A stretch of 64,000 nt of DNA from positions 12,318-76,317 of the forward strand of contig CAZNMY010000018.1 of assembly GCA_964574325.1 (NCBI GenBank), written 5' to 3'. The notes beneath the pieces were generated by a model. That model had not been told where the DNA came from, ran no database searches, and saw only the letters and a list, made by a program, of their open reading frames with translations. The stretch comes from CAMDPA01 sp964574325 (GTDB lineage Bacteria > Pseudomonadota > Alphaproteobacteria > Rhizobiales > Hyphomicrobiaceae). This document shows positions 22,997 to 31,251 of the stretch, piece by piece. Each line of letters starts with the position of its first letter. Positions within the stretch are counted from its first letter, which is position 1. The translations under genes were made by a program, and so were the position numbers.

Positions 22997-24037
22997 CTAC
23001 TTTCCGCGCTCGCGCCGCTGCCACAGTACCATCTCCTCGGGGTGCCACATTCCGGCGATACGCCACTCCCCGCCGGAACGAACCGCCTCGATCTCGAGCG
23101 GGAACCGCTTGCTCGACGTCTTGCCCGGGCGTTCGGTGAGATCGCACGCGACCATCACCTTGACGCGGAACCCGGCTTCCGCCTTTTCCGCAGCCTTCGT
23201 CTCGAGCTCCGGCGTGTCGGAACGGCACACGACCTTGGTGAAACGAGCCGTGAACTTCCGGATCTCGCCGGCCGCCTCGCTACGATTGGAAAGGCCGCGT
23301 TGACCGAGCCGCACGTCGACCTCGAACAGCGAGGTGTCCTGCATGCCGCCGTTGAGCTGCCTGAAGAACTCGCCGGTGAGCGCTTTTGCCGGAGTGGCGA
23401 AATCCACTGCGGGCTTCGCAGCAACGACCGGCTCGGGAGGCTTCGACGCAATCGTGGCGGCCGGGATCGATGCGGTCGCAGCCTCGGCCGGGCGCGACGC
23501 CGGTGGCGGCAACTGCGTGAACGCAACGTATCCCAACGGAACGAGGCACAGCGTTGCGGCGGCAATACCGGCCCACTTGCGTGATCGGCCCCTTGCCCCG
23601 GCCGTATCGAGACGCCGCTCCCATTCCGTATTGCCCTCCAGCGGCGATGCCTTGACCTCTCTTCCGAGCAAACCGAGCTTACGCAATGCTCCCGTGATGG
23701 CCTTGCGATCATCCACGATCGGTACGTGGCTCACATCGAACGGCGGGGGAATGCTGGTGACGGCGACATCGGACGTGCGCACCTGGATCAGCTTGCGCAG
23801 CGCATGGGCTCGCGATGCTTCCGAGATCACGAACTCCGACTTGATCGAGTCCGGCGTCCACACCACGATCGCTGCTCGCGCAGAGGCAATCTCGTCCTGT
23901 ATCCGCTGGCGGTAGGATTCGCCGGCGACCAACTCGGTGTCCCACCATACGGTGAGGGCCAACCGCTCCAGCTCGTCTGCCAGCCGGCGCGTCACTTCGG
24001 CATGTGATTTAGAATAACTGATGAAGACGTCGGCCAT
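22997..24037 (-). CDS. TIR domain protein with a membrane segment and C-terminal domain
   Basis: Residues 1-~125 are a bacterial TIR domain: ADVFISYSKSHAEVTRRLAD (box 1), VWWDTELVAGESYRQRIQDE and AAIVVWTPDSIKSEFVISE with the glutamate at the catalytic position of TIR NADases. A membrane helix (WAGIAAATLCLVPLGYVAFT) lies near residue 165, then an Ala/Pro-rich linker and a C-terminal ~120-residue domain (ALTGEFFRQLNGGMQD, FTKVVCRSDTPELETK) that would lie outside the cytoplasm. Bacterial TIR proteins act in NAD cleavage, antiphage defence or signalling. No defence partner (ThsA, TIR-STING, SIR2) is adjacent. The role is open. Confidence 0.85.
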   Translation of the reverse strand: MADVFISYSKSHAEVTRRLADELERLALTVWWDTELVAGESYRQRIQDEIASARAAIVVWTPDSIKSEFVISEASRAHALRKLIQVRTSDVAVTSIPPPFDVSHVPIVDDRKAITGALRKLGLLGREVKASPLEGNTEWERRLDTAGARGRSRKWAGIAAATLCLVPLGYVAFTQLPPPASRPAEAATASIPAATIASKPPEPVVAAKPAVDFATPAKALTGEFFRQLNGGMQDTSLFEVDVRLGQRGLSNRSEAAGEIRKFTARFTKVVCRSDTPELETKAAEKAEAGFRVKVMVACDLTERPGKTSSKRFPLEIEAVRSGGEWRIAGMWHPEEMVLWQRRERGK

Positions 24038-24163
24038 GACACTCTCCCGAGTTGGCTCGTCGCGCGAGCAGCGACATGGTGGGAGTGTCTAGTTCGCGCC
24101 GACGTCCACCACAGTTCCGATGGGAACACCCAGGCAGCGGCGTTGGCGGCCTCTGGCAATCGA

Positions 24164-25204
24164 TCAGGCCTCGAGCGCAACCCTGTGCGAACGCAAAAGG
24201 CCGGGCACGCGCGAGGGCTCCGAGCGGCCCCAGCCGCATTCGGTCGAGACACCGAAATGCCGCCAGTGTCGCTTGGCGGTTTCGATCCGCGCGCGGTCGC
24301 CTGCCTGGTCGTCGTGATGGATGAGGCCGAGATAGAGCAGCGTCTGAGGCGCCAGGTCGAGGCCGGTGAGCGGGGCGAAATAAGCGTCGTCGATGCGATC
24401 CTTCGGAACCGGCAGATGCAGATAATCGAGCGGGCGTTTCAGTCGCGCGATCAGACCGTTCGTGATCGCGACGCAATTGCCGAGGTCGCGCGGCATCACC
24501 AGATGCTCGTCGTTTGGCGTGCCGTAGCAGAGGTGATAGCCCATCTCGACGCCAGCGGGCACGGCGTCGCCGAGGCGGGCCATCTCGTCGAGTATCTGGC
24601 CCTGGTAGTCGTCCGGCCGCCACGGGAAGTAGTTCTCCCAGACGAGCACCTCCTGGCAGATGTCCCATTGGATCGACAGATCCGCATGCGGAATCGCGGC
24701 GCAGATGTCGGCGAGCGCCTTCAACAGCCCGCGCTCGTAGGCCGGCAGATAGGCCGCGATCGATGCCGGCGCGACGTACATGAAAGCCGAGGCGAAGGGC
24801 GTCGGCAGGCACACCTGAAATTTGACGTGCGCGGGGATCACGCCTTCCGCGCGCAGCCTCTTGTAAATCTCGTAAGACGTGATCGCGGGCGGCGCATAGC
24901 CGGTGTCGAACACCGTCTTCGCCGCATCCACGCCCGGCTTGAAGCGCACCAGCTCCGTCTCGCGGATCAGCGTGCCGTCCCACTGCGTGAGACGCAGCGG
25001 CTCGGCGGCGGGATCGATTTCCATGTCGGGATGGCCGAGCAGCATCTGCCGCTGCCACCAGATCCAGCGGCCACGCTCGCCGGTCTCGCCATCGGGAATT
25101 CGCTTCAGGTGCGGCCCCAGCTCCGCCGCCACCCGTCGAAACACCGTCTCGGCGTCGGGCAATGCGACGCTGCCGATGAGGTGGGCTCCGATTTCACGGT
25201 ACAT
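24164..25204 (-). CDS. Uncharacterised protein, possible MetE/UROD-like barrel
   Basis: A 346-residue soluble protein: IGAHLIGSVALPDAETVFRR and RIPDGETGERGRWIWWQRQM near the N-terminus, VKFQVCLPTPFASAFMYVAP, ADLSIQWDICQEVLVWENYF, VEMGYHLCYGTPNDEHLVMP and a C-terminal GVSTECGWGRSEPSRVPGLL. The alternation of strands with polar ends and STECGWGR near the C-terminus resembles the MetE C-terminal/uroporphyrinogen decarboxylase superfamily, whose zinc-binding Cys lies in a similar place. That is a tentative fold call. The start at 25204 has GGGAGGAAAG upstream. No function can be given. Confidence 0.65.
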   Translation of the reverse strand: MYREIGAHLIGSVALPDAETVFRRVAAELGPHLKRIPDGETGERGRWIWWQRQMLLGHPDMEIDPAAEPLRLTQWDGTLIRETELVRFKPGVDAAKTVFDTGYAPPAITSYEIYKRLRAEGVIPAHVKFQVCLPTPFASAFMYVAPASIAAYLPAYERGLLKALADICAAIPHADLSIQWDICQEVLVWENYFPWRPDDYQGQILDEMARLGDAVPAGVEMGYHLCYGTPNDEHLVMPRDLGNCVAITNGLIARLKRPLDYLHLPVPKDRIDDAYFAPLTGLDLAPQTLLYLGLIHHDDQAGDRARIETAKRHWRHFGVSTECGWGRSEPSRVPGLLRSHRVALEA

Positions 25205-25267
25205 CGCTTTCCTCCCTGGCACGGGCTCCCGCGCCACCCTTTCCCCGAGGACCGCGCGAAGCCCACT

Positions 25268-26782
25268 CTACATGCGGACCTCGCCGTGACCAGCCAAGTG
25301 CGCCCACACCCGCACCAGCGCGTAGGTGTCGAGCCAGCAGTATTCGAGAAGCTGCTTGCGGATTTCCTCGCCGCGCTCGGGCGTCGTCTCGGGGCGGATC
25401 GCTTCGAGGAACCCTGCCGACGCCATGGTGCCGTCCTTGATGCCGGAAAGTGCGCCGTAGTCGAGTTCGGGCACCATGCTGGGAAGTACGGCCTTGATGC
25501 TCCAACTGCCGTGCTGGCCGGGATGATAGTAGTAGCGCCGCGCCACCGGGAGCACGTCGACGATGCGGCCGGCGACGGCAGACAGCGAGCCGGCGAGGCG
25601 CGGGAAGCGTTCGCCCAGCTCTGCGATGCGGCCGGCCTCGAACTGGGCATTGTAGACGAACACGGGGCCGCGGCCGTCGCATTTCTCGATGAGTGATCGC
25701 GCGAACGCTTCGCACGGATCGGCGCCGGAGAGATCGAGAAACTCGGTGTGGGTGAGGCTGCCGTTGGCGTCCAGCTTGTGGAGGCTGAACTGGAACGGCA
25801 ACTGCTGGTACGGGCGCGTGCCTTTCCAAATGGGGATCGTGAACTGCACGGTCTCGAAGTCGAGGAAGCAAGCAGGCAGGCCGTGGGCCTTCAGCTCACG
25901 GGCAGCGCCGGGCGCATCGAAGAAAGTCTTGCCGGACACGCTGGCGCGCTTCACGCGGAGCTGGATCTCGTTGAGGTATTCGTCGGGCACCTCGCGCAGA
26001 TCGGTGATCGACTTCGTCTCGATGAACTCCTTCACGTCCTTCTTCTGCAGGCGCGGCAGCCAATCGACGGGCATCTCGGGCTGCGGCTCGCCCGCGACGC
26101 AATGGTCGTAGAAGCCGCATGCGAACGGCGTGCTGCATTGTCCGCCGGTGCGGATCGTCGTGGGCTCGGCGGCAAGTGCTGCAACCTCGTGCGCCGCGCC
26201 GATCCACTGCTCGACTTGCGGAGCGAGCGCTTTGGTCTCGGCGGTCAGGTCCTCCTCCGCGAGAAGGCCCGTGTAGTCGTCGTTGCCGGGATAGACGAAA
26301 TCGCGATCGATATGCGCGACCGCGATCGCCTCGAGCGGCACACCGGCCTTGCGTGCGATGAAGGCTTGGATCGACGCGTCCTCGCGGTGATAGTCCTTCA
26401 CGCTCGTCGAGGATTTCACCTCGACCATGCGCCACGACGGCTTGCCGCTCGACTTCGGCACCGGCAGCATGACGTCGGCGAACGCGAGCGCGCCGTTGGC
26501 GGCGTAACCGGCCTCGAACAGCGGCTTTGCTTCGCTCAGCACGGCCTTGCTGCGATCGAGCGCCGGCCCGAAGCCGATCGCCTTGAAATCGATCGTCTCG
26601 CCCTTGTTTTCGGGATCATAGAGGCGCTGCGCGAGACGGCCCAACTCGTTGCCGGCTTCCATGCGCGCTTCGGAGCCGGCGGAATCCTCCCGCAGCTCCG
26701 GCTTGTGCACCTCGAGCCAGAGCCGGCGCGGGCACTGGCGCCATGCGATGAGCTTCGATTTGGAAAGCAGGCGCGGCGCCAT
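25268..26782 (-). CDS. DUF2779 domain protein, RecB/Cas4-like nuclease with exonuclease-like domain
   Basis: At 504 residues it combines a RecB/Cas4-like part and a DEDD-like part. LIAWRQCPRRLWLEVHKPEL (Cys near 18) with a later CSTPFACGFYDHC gives the four cysteines of a Cas4-type iron-sulfur nuclease, and WRMVEVKSSTSVKDYHREDA supplies the PD-(D/E)XK-type EVK. The C-terminal part has CFLDFETVQF (exo I), VFVYNAQFEAGRIAELG (exo II) and LLEYCWLDTYALVRVW (exo III), the pattern of RNase H-like exonucleases and DUF2779. Its role is not established; DNA repair or defence is plausible. It stands alone on its strand. Confidence 0.85.
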   Translation of the reverse strand: MAPRLLSKSKLIAWRQCPRRLWLEVHKPELREDSAGSEARMEAGNELGRLAQRLYDPENKGETIDFKAIGFGPALDRSKAVLSEAKPLFEAGYAANGALAFADVMLPVPKSSGKPSWRMVEVKSSTSVKDYHREDASIQAFIARKAGVPLEAIAVAHIDRDFVYPGNDDYTGLLAEEDLTAETKALAPQVEQWIGAAHEVAALAAEPTTIRTGGQCSTPFACGFYDHCVAGEPQPEMPVDWLPRLQKKDVKEFIETKSITDLREVPDEYLNEIQLRVKRASVSGKTFFDAPGAARELKAHGLPACFLDFETVQFTIPIWKGTRPYQQLPFQFSLHKLDANGSLTHTEFLDLSGADPCEAFARSLIEKCDGRGPVFVYNAQFEAGRIAELGERFPRLAGSLSAVAGRIVDVLPVARRYYYHPGQHGSWSIKAVLPSMVPELDYGALSGIKDGTMASAGFLEAIRPETTPERGEEIRKQLLEYCWLDTYALVRVWAHLAGHGEVRM

Positions 26783-26927
26783 ATGCGAACCCTCTCGCTG
26801 TCAGCCAAGAGCGGCAAGCTTCGAGTTGCATCACCGCCGCACGGAAGCGCTTTCCTTCGCGCGATTCGCCGACATCACGAAGACAGCGAAGCCGATTGCG
26901 CACGGATGTTTCAGCCGCAATTGCCCC

Positions 26928-26956
26928 CGTCATGGCCGCGTAGGCGGCCATCCACG
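26928..26956 (-). repeat. REP-like element, copy 1
   Basis: Reads CGTGGATGGCCGCC-TACGCGG-CCATGACG on the minus strand. It shares the 29-bp consensus with copies at 27022-27050 and 49534-49562; GGCCG...CGGCC arms form a hairpin. Confidence 0.75.
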
Positions 26957-27021
26957 ACACGCAGATCCAATTCCGCCCAAATTTCGGGTGAAACTCTCAC
27001 CCACCATAAATTTCGATGAGC

Positions 27022-27050
27022 CGTGGATGGCCACCTTCGTGGCCATGACG
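27022..27050 (+). repeat. REP-like element, copy 2
   Basis: The same 29-bp element on the plus strand, with compensating changes (GGCCACC...GGTGGCC type pairing, ACCTTCGTGG) that keep the hairpin. It forms an inverted pair with copy 1, 65 bp apart. Confidence 0.75.
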
Positions 27051-27152
27051 GTGCGCGGGAGATGGCTGGGTTCCGATGAAGTATGGAAGTTTTCCTCGGG
27101 AGAGTTGGGAACTGGACGCGAGTTCCTGTCATTCCAGCCGACGCAATTTCAG

Positions 27153-27449
27153 CTAGTGGCTTCTGGCGAGCGAAATCGCCCAAAGTGCACCGAGGGGGCT
27201 CCAATTGTTTGCCACTTCGAAAGTAAGCGCTCGATCGGAGGTCAAATCAAATCTCAACGGCTCGCTTCTTGCCCAATCAATTCGTGCCTCCAAATCATGT
27301 GGCCCGCTGGTGACATCGAAACGGAGCGTACTCTTCGCAGCTATTCGACCGACCTCAGCCCCATCACAAAGAATGCGATAGCGGCGAAAATAATCGGCAT
27401 AGCGCGCCGGTCTGATGATGGTGATCGAGCAAAGCTGGTTCGAGGTCAT
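27153..27449 (-). CDS. Small hypothetical protein
   Basis: A 98-residue product: MTSNQLCSITIIRPARYADY, FRRYRILCDGAEVGRIAAKS, TLRFDVTSGPHDLEARIDWA, EPLRFDLTSDRALTFEVANN. The beta-rich pattern with a basic loop followed by GAEVGRIAAKSTLRFDVTSG resembles small domains found in uncharacterised bacterial proteins (a short Ig-like or carbohydrate-type sandwich). No signal peptide. The ATG at 27449 is preferred over GTG 27461. It ends downstream of the Rieske pair on the same strand, 22 bp from it, with an 11-bp tandem duplication CTCAGAGCTT between them. No function assigned. Confidence 0.6.
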   Translation of the reverse strand: MTSNQLCSITIIRPARYADYFRRYRILCDGAEVGRIAAKSTLRFDVTSGPHDLEARIDWARSEPLRFDLTSDRALTFEVANNWSPLGALWAISLARSH

Positions 27450-27471
27450 CGGCTCCACCACTCAGAGCTTC

Positions 27472-27798
27472 TCAGAGCTTCGCCCGAATCCATACCCCAT
27501 CACCTTCCACCTTCACCTCGTACGTCGCGAGGTCGGCGGTGCCGTCGGGACCGGCGAGGCATTTGCCGCTGCGGATGTCGAAAGCTGCCGCGTGCAGCGG
27601 ACATTCGATCTCGGGGCCGCTCATGAACCCGTCGCACATCAGCGCGTAGGCGTGCGGGCAAATGCCGGCGAGGGCGTAGACCTGACCGTCATGCGAGGTG
27701 AGCACGATCTCACGCTCGCCGTACTTGGCGCCATGGGGCTGATCTGGCGCGATTTCGCCAAGCGCCGCCACGCGCTGCCAGCCATTCTCTTCCGCCAC
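27472..27798 (-). CDS. Rieske [2Fe-2S] ferredoxin-type protein
   Basis: The 108-residue protein is a single Rieske domain: CPHAYALMCDGFMSGPEIEC with PLHAAAFD supplies the CXH...CX2H ligands near residues 47-69. It is typical of the small Rieske ferredoxins that pass electrons to ring-hydroxylating oxygenases. It lies 9 nt downstream of the oxygenase gene, in the same operon, so it is very likely its electron donor. A dedicated flavin reductase gene is not in this window, so electrons must come from elsewhere or from a shared reductase. Confidence 0.93.
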   Translation of the reverse strand: MAEENGWQRVAALGEIAPDQPHGAKYGEREIVLTSHDGQVYALAGICPHAYALMCDGFMSGPEIECPLHAAAFDIRSGKCLAGPDGTADLATYEVKVEGDGVWIRAKL

Positions 27799-27807
27799 CT
27801 TCGCCGC

Positions 27808-28854
27808 CTACTCGGCCGCCTGGGGACGCTGCATCGCCGCCATCTCTTCGGCGTGCAGACGGTCGATGATCCGGCGAGCCTGGATCACGCCGGTGTCGGC
27901 GTTGATATCGAGCTGCGGCGGATTCTTGATCATCTCGAGGTTCTTCTGCTGCGCCTCGAACACCGCGACATCCTCGAGGAACGCCATCCGGATCTGGCCG
28001 AGCAGCATTTCGCTCAACGCGCCGTTCTTGGCGTCCCAGCTGTGCGCCTGCCCCCAGAAATAATGACACGTATTTTCCGTCTCAGGCGTGATCGCGTTGA
28101 GATTGCGCATCTCGATGCCACCGACGCGCTTGCCTTCCGGAGCGCCGGTTCCCGTGGGTGTCGCGCCGACGTCGAGCCGGATGCATGCCGGCGGACGCCA
28201 GTCGATGATCTGCCAGCGATCGACCGGCTCGGTGAAGCCGCCGGCTTTCACGAACGTCGGCGGCGCGGGCGAATTGATGATCCAGCGCGTGACCAGAACG
28301 TCCTCGGGCCCGCGCGTAACTTTCACGCTGGCGTTGTCGACGAGAGCCGAGTTGCCGATCGTGGTTTCGTGCACGAACGCGAGATGGGTCAGGTCCAGCA
28401 GATTGTCGACGATGAGCTGCCAGTTCGCCTTGACGTGGAGATAGGACGTGCGCGCGCCCCAAGTCTCGTCGTCGAGCCAGTGATAGTCGACGATCTTGTC
28501 GGGATCGGCCAAGGCCGGATCGCCCATCCAGATCCAGACCCACTTGTAGCGTTCGACAACGGGATAGGAGCGGATCTTCGCAGTCGGCGGCACCAAGTCC
28601 TGACCTGGAATGCGAACGCACTTGCCGCTGCCGTCGTACTGGAGGCCGTGGTAGTGGCACTGCAGCTTGTCGCCGACGAGCTTGCCCATCGACAGCGGCA
28701 GGTGGCGATGCATGCAGCGGTCTTCCAAGGCGACGACCGTGCCGTCCTCCTTGCGGTACATCACCACCGGCTCGTTCAAAAGAACACGACCCAGCGGCTT
28801 GTGCTCGATCTCGTGATCGTTGGCGGCCACATACCAGGCGTTTTTCAGAAACAT
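27808..28854 (-). CDS. Rieske non-heme iron oxygenase, alpha subunit (vanillate O-demethylase-like)
   Basis: A 348-residue ring-hydroxylating/demethylating oxygenase of the VanA type. The Rieske ligands are in EDRCMHRHLPLSMGKL and LQCHYHGLQYDG (CXH and CX2H). The mononuclear iron site is IVDNLLDLTHLAFVHE (Asp, His, His) near residue 165-180. The start at 28854 has GGGAGAG upstream. It is followed 9 nt later by a Rieske ferredoxin gene. Substrates of such enzymes are methoxy- or hydroxy-aromatics or heterocycles; the exact one is unknown. It is 122 bp from a cyclic-nucleotide-domain gene on the same strand, which may be part of the same control. Confidence 0.93.
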   Translation of the reverse strand: MFLKNAWYVAANDHEIEHKPLGRVLLNEPVVMYRKEDGTVVALEDRCMHRHLPLSMGKLVGDKLQCHYHGLQYDGSGKCVRIPGQDLVPPTAKIRSYPVVERYKWVWIWMGDPALADPDKIVDYHWLDDETWGARTSYLHVKANWQLIVDNLLDLTHLAFVHETTIGNSALVDNASVKVTRGPEDVLVTRWIINSPAPPTFVKAGGFTEPVDRWQIIDWRPPACIRLDVGATPTGTGAPEGKRVGGIEMRNLNAITPETENTCHYFWGQAHSWDAKNGALSEMLLGQIRMAFLEDVAVFEAQQKNLEMIKNPPQLDINADTGVIQARRIIDRLHAEEMAAMQRPQAAE

Positions 28855-28976
28855 CGGCGCTCTCCCTGAAGCAGCGCGGCTCGGCTCCAAACCGTGGCAG
28901 AGCATCGCCCGACCCGATCAGCCAAATCCTTAGCTGACTAAGATTATCCGCTGCCTCGGGAAATGCAACCGGCCGA

Positions 28977-29519
28977 TCAGTGCGCGACTGCAACCGCAAC
29001 CGGATGATCGAGACCGAGCGAATGTCCGGCGTTCGCTTCGTGGTCGGCGGCCTCCGGCGTCGCAGCGGCAGCGAGCACGACGTCGATCTTGCGCAACTCG
29101 GCAGCGATGTTGTGCAGCCGCCGCGCGACCTTGGCGACGAGATGCTCCGCAAGCGAGGGGTCCTCGAGCATCATGGTCAGCATGGCGTCGCGGGTGATGC
29201 GCAAGGCGCGCACGGTATCGCGCGCCACAACAGTCGATGAATAGTCCGTCTCGATGAGCATCGACATCTCGCCGAGCATGGAGCCCGGCTCGATGGGCTC
29301 CTCCTCCTCGGTGCGGGCCATCGGCGCCTTGGTGCGGATCGCGTCGCCGCCGACGACGATGATCGCGGCGTCCCCGGCGGTGCCATCCTCGATCAATACC
29401 TGGCCGGCCTTGTAGACGACGCGCTCGGCGTGGCGCGCGATCTCGGTGATCTGGAGCGGCTTAAGGCCGTGAAAGATCTCGAGGCGCACGAGATGCGCCG
29501 AAACTGCGTCCATCGACAT
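28977..29519 (-). CDS. Cyclic nucleotide-binding domain protein without a DNA-binding domain
   Basis: A 180-residue protein with a cNMP-binding domain from residues ~12 to 120: LVRLEIFHGLKPLQITEIAR, AGDAAIIVVGGDAIRTK, IEPGSMLGEMSMLIETDYSS (phosphate-binding cassette region) and VVARDTVRALRITRDAM. The usual Crp/Fnr helix-turn-helix is missing; the C-terminal ~60 residues are an Ala- and His-rich helix. The cassette arginine of true cAMP receptors (RxA) is not obvious. It may be a ligand-binding partner or regulator of an effector encoded elsewhere. It is upstream of the Rieske operon on the same strand. Confidence 0.85.
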   Translation of the reverse strand: MSMDAVSAHLVRLEIFHGLKPLQITEIARHAERVVYKAGQVLIEDGTAGDAAIIVVGGDAIRTKAPMARTEEEEPIEPGSMLGEMSMLIETDYSSTVVARDTVRALRITRDAMLTMMLEDPSLAEHLVAKVARRLHNIAAELRKIDVVLAAAATPEAADHEANAGHSLGLDHPVAVAVAH

Positions 29520-29642
29520 GGTCGTCCCCACTGCACGTCTTCAGCCGAACATCACGGAGAGCCGTTGGTCGGATGATTCGGGGGTGGGGGTCCACTGGCC
29601 CGGGCAAGCGCATGCACAAGTGGGGATAAGCCGGGGCGGGGT

Positions 29643-29719
29643 AATTGGGGACACACACGATTTCCCGTTCTGAGGAGCGCAATTGCCCCGTCATTCACGG
29701 AAATCGTGTGTCCCCAATT
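29643..29719. repeat. 77-bp inverted-repeat element (MITE- or REP-like)
   Basis: AATTGGGGACACACACGATTTCC (29643-29665) is mirrored by GGAAATCGTGTGTCCCCAATT (29699-29719), differing by a two-base insertion, around a 33-bp centre with GAGCGCAATTGC. This termini pattern (GGGGACAC...) resembles REP/RAYT-type elements. It lies between the cNMP-domain gene and the response regulator gene and could act as a terminator. Confidence 0.65.
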
Positions 29720-29732
29720 TCGGCCCTGCGGC

Positions 29733-30419
29733 TCAGGGAACCAGCTTGTAGCCGCCGGCTTCGGTGACGAGCAGCATGGCGGCGGATGGATCTTTCTCGA
29801 TCTTCTGGCGCAGCCGATAGATGTGCGTCTCGAGTGTGTGGGTGGTCACCCCGGCGTTGTAGCCCCACACCTCGTGCAGCAGCGTCTCGCGCGACACGAC
29901 CTTCTCGTCGGCGCGATAGAGGTACTTGAGGATCGACGATTCCTTCTCGGTCAGCCTGATCTTGCCGCCCTTCTCGTCGACGAGTTGCTTTGCGGCCGGC
30001 TTGAACGTGAAATGGCCGATCGTGAAAACCGCGTCCTCGCTCTGCTCGTGCTGGCGCAACTGGGCGCGAATTCGCGCCAGAAGCACCGCGATCTTGAACG
30101 GCTTCGACACGTAATCGTTGGCGCCGGCATCGAGACCCAGAATCATATCTGCGTCGGAGACGTTGCCCGTCAGCATGATGATCGGTGACTTGAAACCGGA
30201 CTTGCGGAGCTGCTTGCAAAGCTCGCGGCCGTCCATGTCGGGCAAATTCACGTCGAGGATCAGCAGGTCGAAGTGCCCGACCTTGACGGCTTCGAGCCCC
30301 TTGCCCGCCGTCGGAGCGGCATCCAGCTCGAACTCGTCGTACAAAGCGAGCTGCTCCCGGAGCGACTCCCGGAGGTCATCGTCATCGTCAACGATGAGGA
30401 TTTTGCGCGCACCGCTCAT
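29733..30419 (-). CDS. OmpR/PhoB-type response regulator
   Basis: At 228 residues it has a receiver domain (ILIVDDDDDLRESLREQLAL with the acidic pair, LLILDVNLPDMDGRE with the phosphoacceptor Asp near residue 54, PIIMLTGN and YVSKPFKIAVL with the Lys) and a winged-helix output domain (IRLTEKESSILKYLYRADEK, VWGYNAGVTTHTLETHIYRL, RQKIEKDP). The combination is a well-conserved regulator of hyphomicrobial genomes; I do not assign a gene name. No histidine kinase gene is adjacent, so the partner is elsewhere. It is divergent from the L,D-transpeptidase gene across a 129-bp gap, consistent with a cell-envelope role. Confidence 0.93.
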   Translation of the reverse strand: MSGARKILIVDDDDDLRESLREQLALYDEFELDAAPTAGKGLEAVKVGHFDLLILDVNLPDMDGRELCKQLRKSGFKSPIIMLTGNVSDADMILGLDAGANDYVSKPFKIAVLLARIRAQLRQHEQSEDAVFTIGHFTFKPAAKQLVDEKGGKIRLTEKESSILKYLYRADEKVVSRETLLHEVWGYNAGVTTHTLETHIYRLRQKIEKDPSAAMLLVTEAGGYKLVP

Positions 30420-30548
30420 GTTCGTCGTCTCCCTGCAACGGCGTGCACCAGCGACCCATCATTGCGGTCTCTGCTTGCGGTCTGTGGGCGTCCAGTTCAA
30501 TTGTACCATCCCGCAAACTGGTGCCAAGACGCCACAAGTCATTTCGCG

Positions 30549-31100
30549 ATGGACAGTCTGTCTATTACAGTAGCAACACACCGCAACCAACACGTGATCG
30601 TGAACGGGCTTTCCCCGGCGGACCCGCGGGGATACCTTCGTCTCGGGCAAATGGTGGTGCCGTGCGCCCTCGGCAAGGCGGGCCGCCGCGCGATCAAGCG
30701 CGAAGGAGACGGCGCGACCCCCATGGGGCGATTCCGGCTGCTCGGCGTCCTGTACCGGCCCGACAAGGTGGGACGACCGGCTACACGCCTGCCCATCAGG
30801 GCGATCCGGCCCTCCTGGGGCTGGTGCGACGACAGCTCGGACCGCAACTACAATCGCGAGGTGACCCTGCCCTATCCGGCGAGCCACGAAAGACTATGGC
30901 GGGACGATGGGCTCTACGATCTGGTCGTGGTACTCGACTACAACGTCAGCGTCCGCAAGCGGCGCGCCGGCAGCGCGATCTTCATGCACGTCGCGCGACC
31001 CCGATACCTGCCGACAGAGGGCTGCGTGGCGCTGGCAGCGGTCGACCTCGCGCGCCTGCTGGCGCGGCTCAGGCCCGGAGCGACGATCACCATCCTTTAG
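30549..31100 (+). CDS. YkuD-type L,D-transpeptidase family protein
   Basis: A 183-residue YkuD-fold protein: GYLRLGQMVVPCALGKAGRR, GATPMGRFRLLGVLYRPD, WGWCDDSSDRNYN, and the catalytic region IFMHVARPRYLPTEGCVAL with the His and Cys of the HX(n)S/TXGC motif near residues 148-160. The family makes 3-3 peptidoglycan cross-links or attaches proteins to it. No signal peptide is visible from the ATG at 30549 (MDSLSITVAT), and the frame extends upstream, so export or start is uncertain. It is divergent from the response regulator and 152 bp before the CoxG gene. Confidence 0.87.
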   Translation: MDSLSITVATHRNQHVIVNGLSPADPRGYLRLGQMVVPCALGKAGRRAIKREGDGATPMGRFRLLGVLYRPDKVGRPATRLPIRAIRPSWGWCDDSSDRNYNREVTLPYPASHERLWRDDGLYDLVVVLDYNVSVRKRRAGSAIFMHVARPRYLPTEGCVALAAVDLARLLARLRPGATITIL

Positions 31101-31251
31101 AACGGCATCGGTTTGCCGATGCTGCGTGAGTGGGGCTCTGAACCGCGCCTGCGGCACTTGAAAGGTGTGTCCGGCTTCTGGCACAACCCAAGTCCAATCC
31201 ACCGGCGTGCCGCTGCGTCCGGCCGCAATTTACCACCCAGGTACGAGCCCC

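Larger units (their letters stand above)
26783..27152. other. Intergenic region with an inverted pair of REP elements
   Basis: About 370 bp between the DUF2779 gene start and a small minus-strand gene. It holds two oppositely oriented 29-bp REP copies (26928-26956 and 27022-27050). Apparent frames here are translations of the repeats. Nothing else is seen. Confidence 0.6.

Noticed and set aside
26911..27204. Frames in the 27-kb intergenic region
   Set aside because: They translate the REP elements themselves and have no homology.
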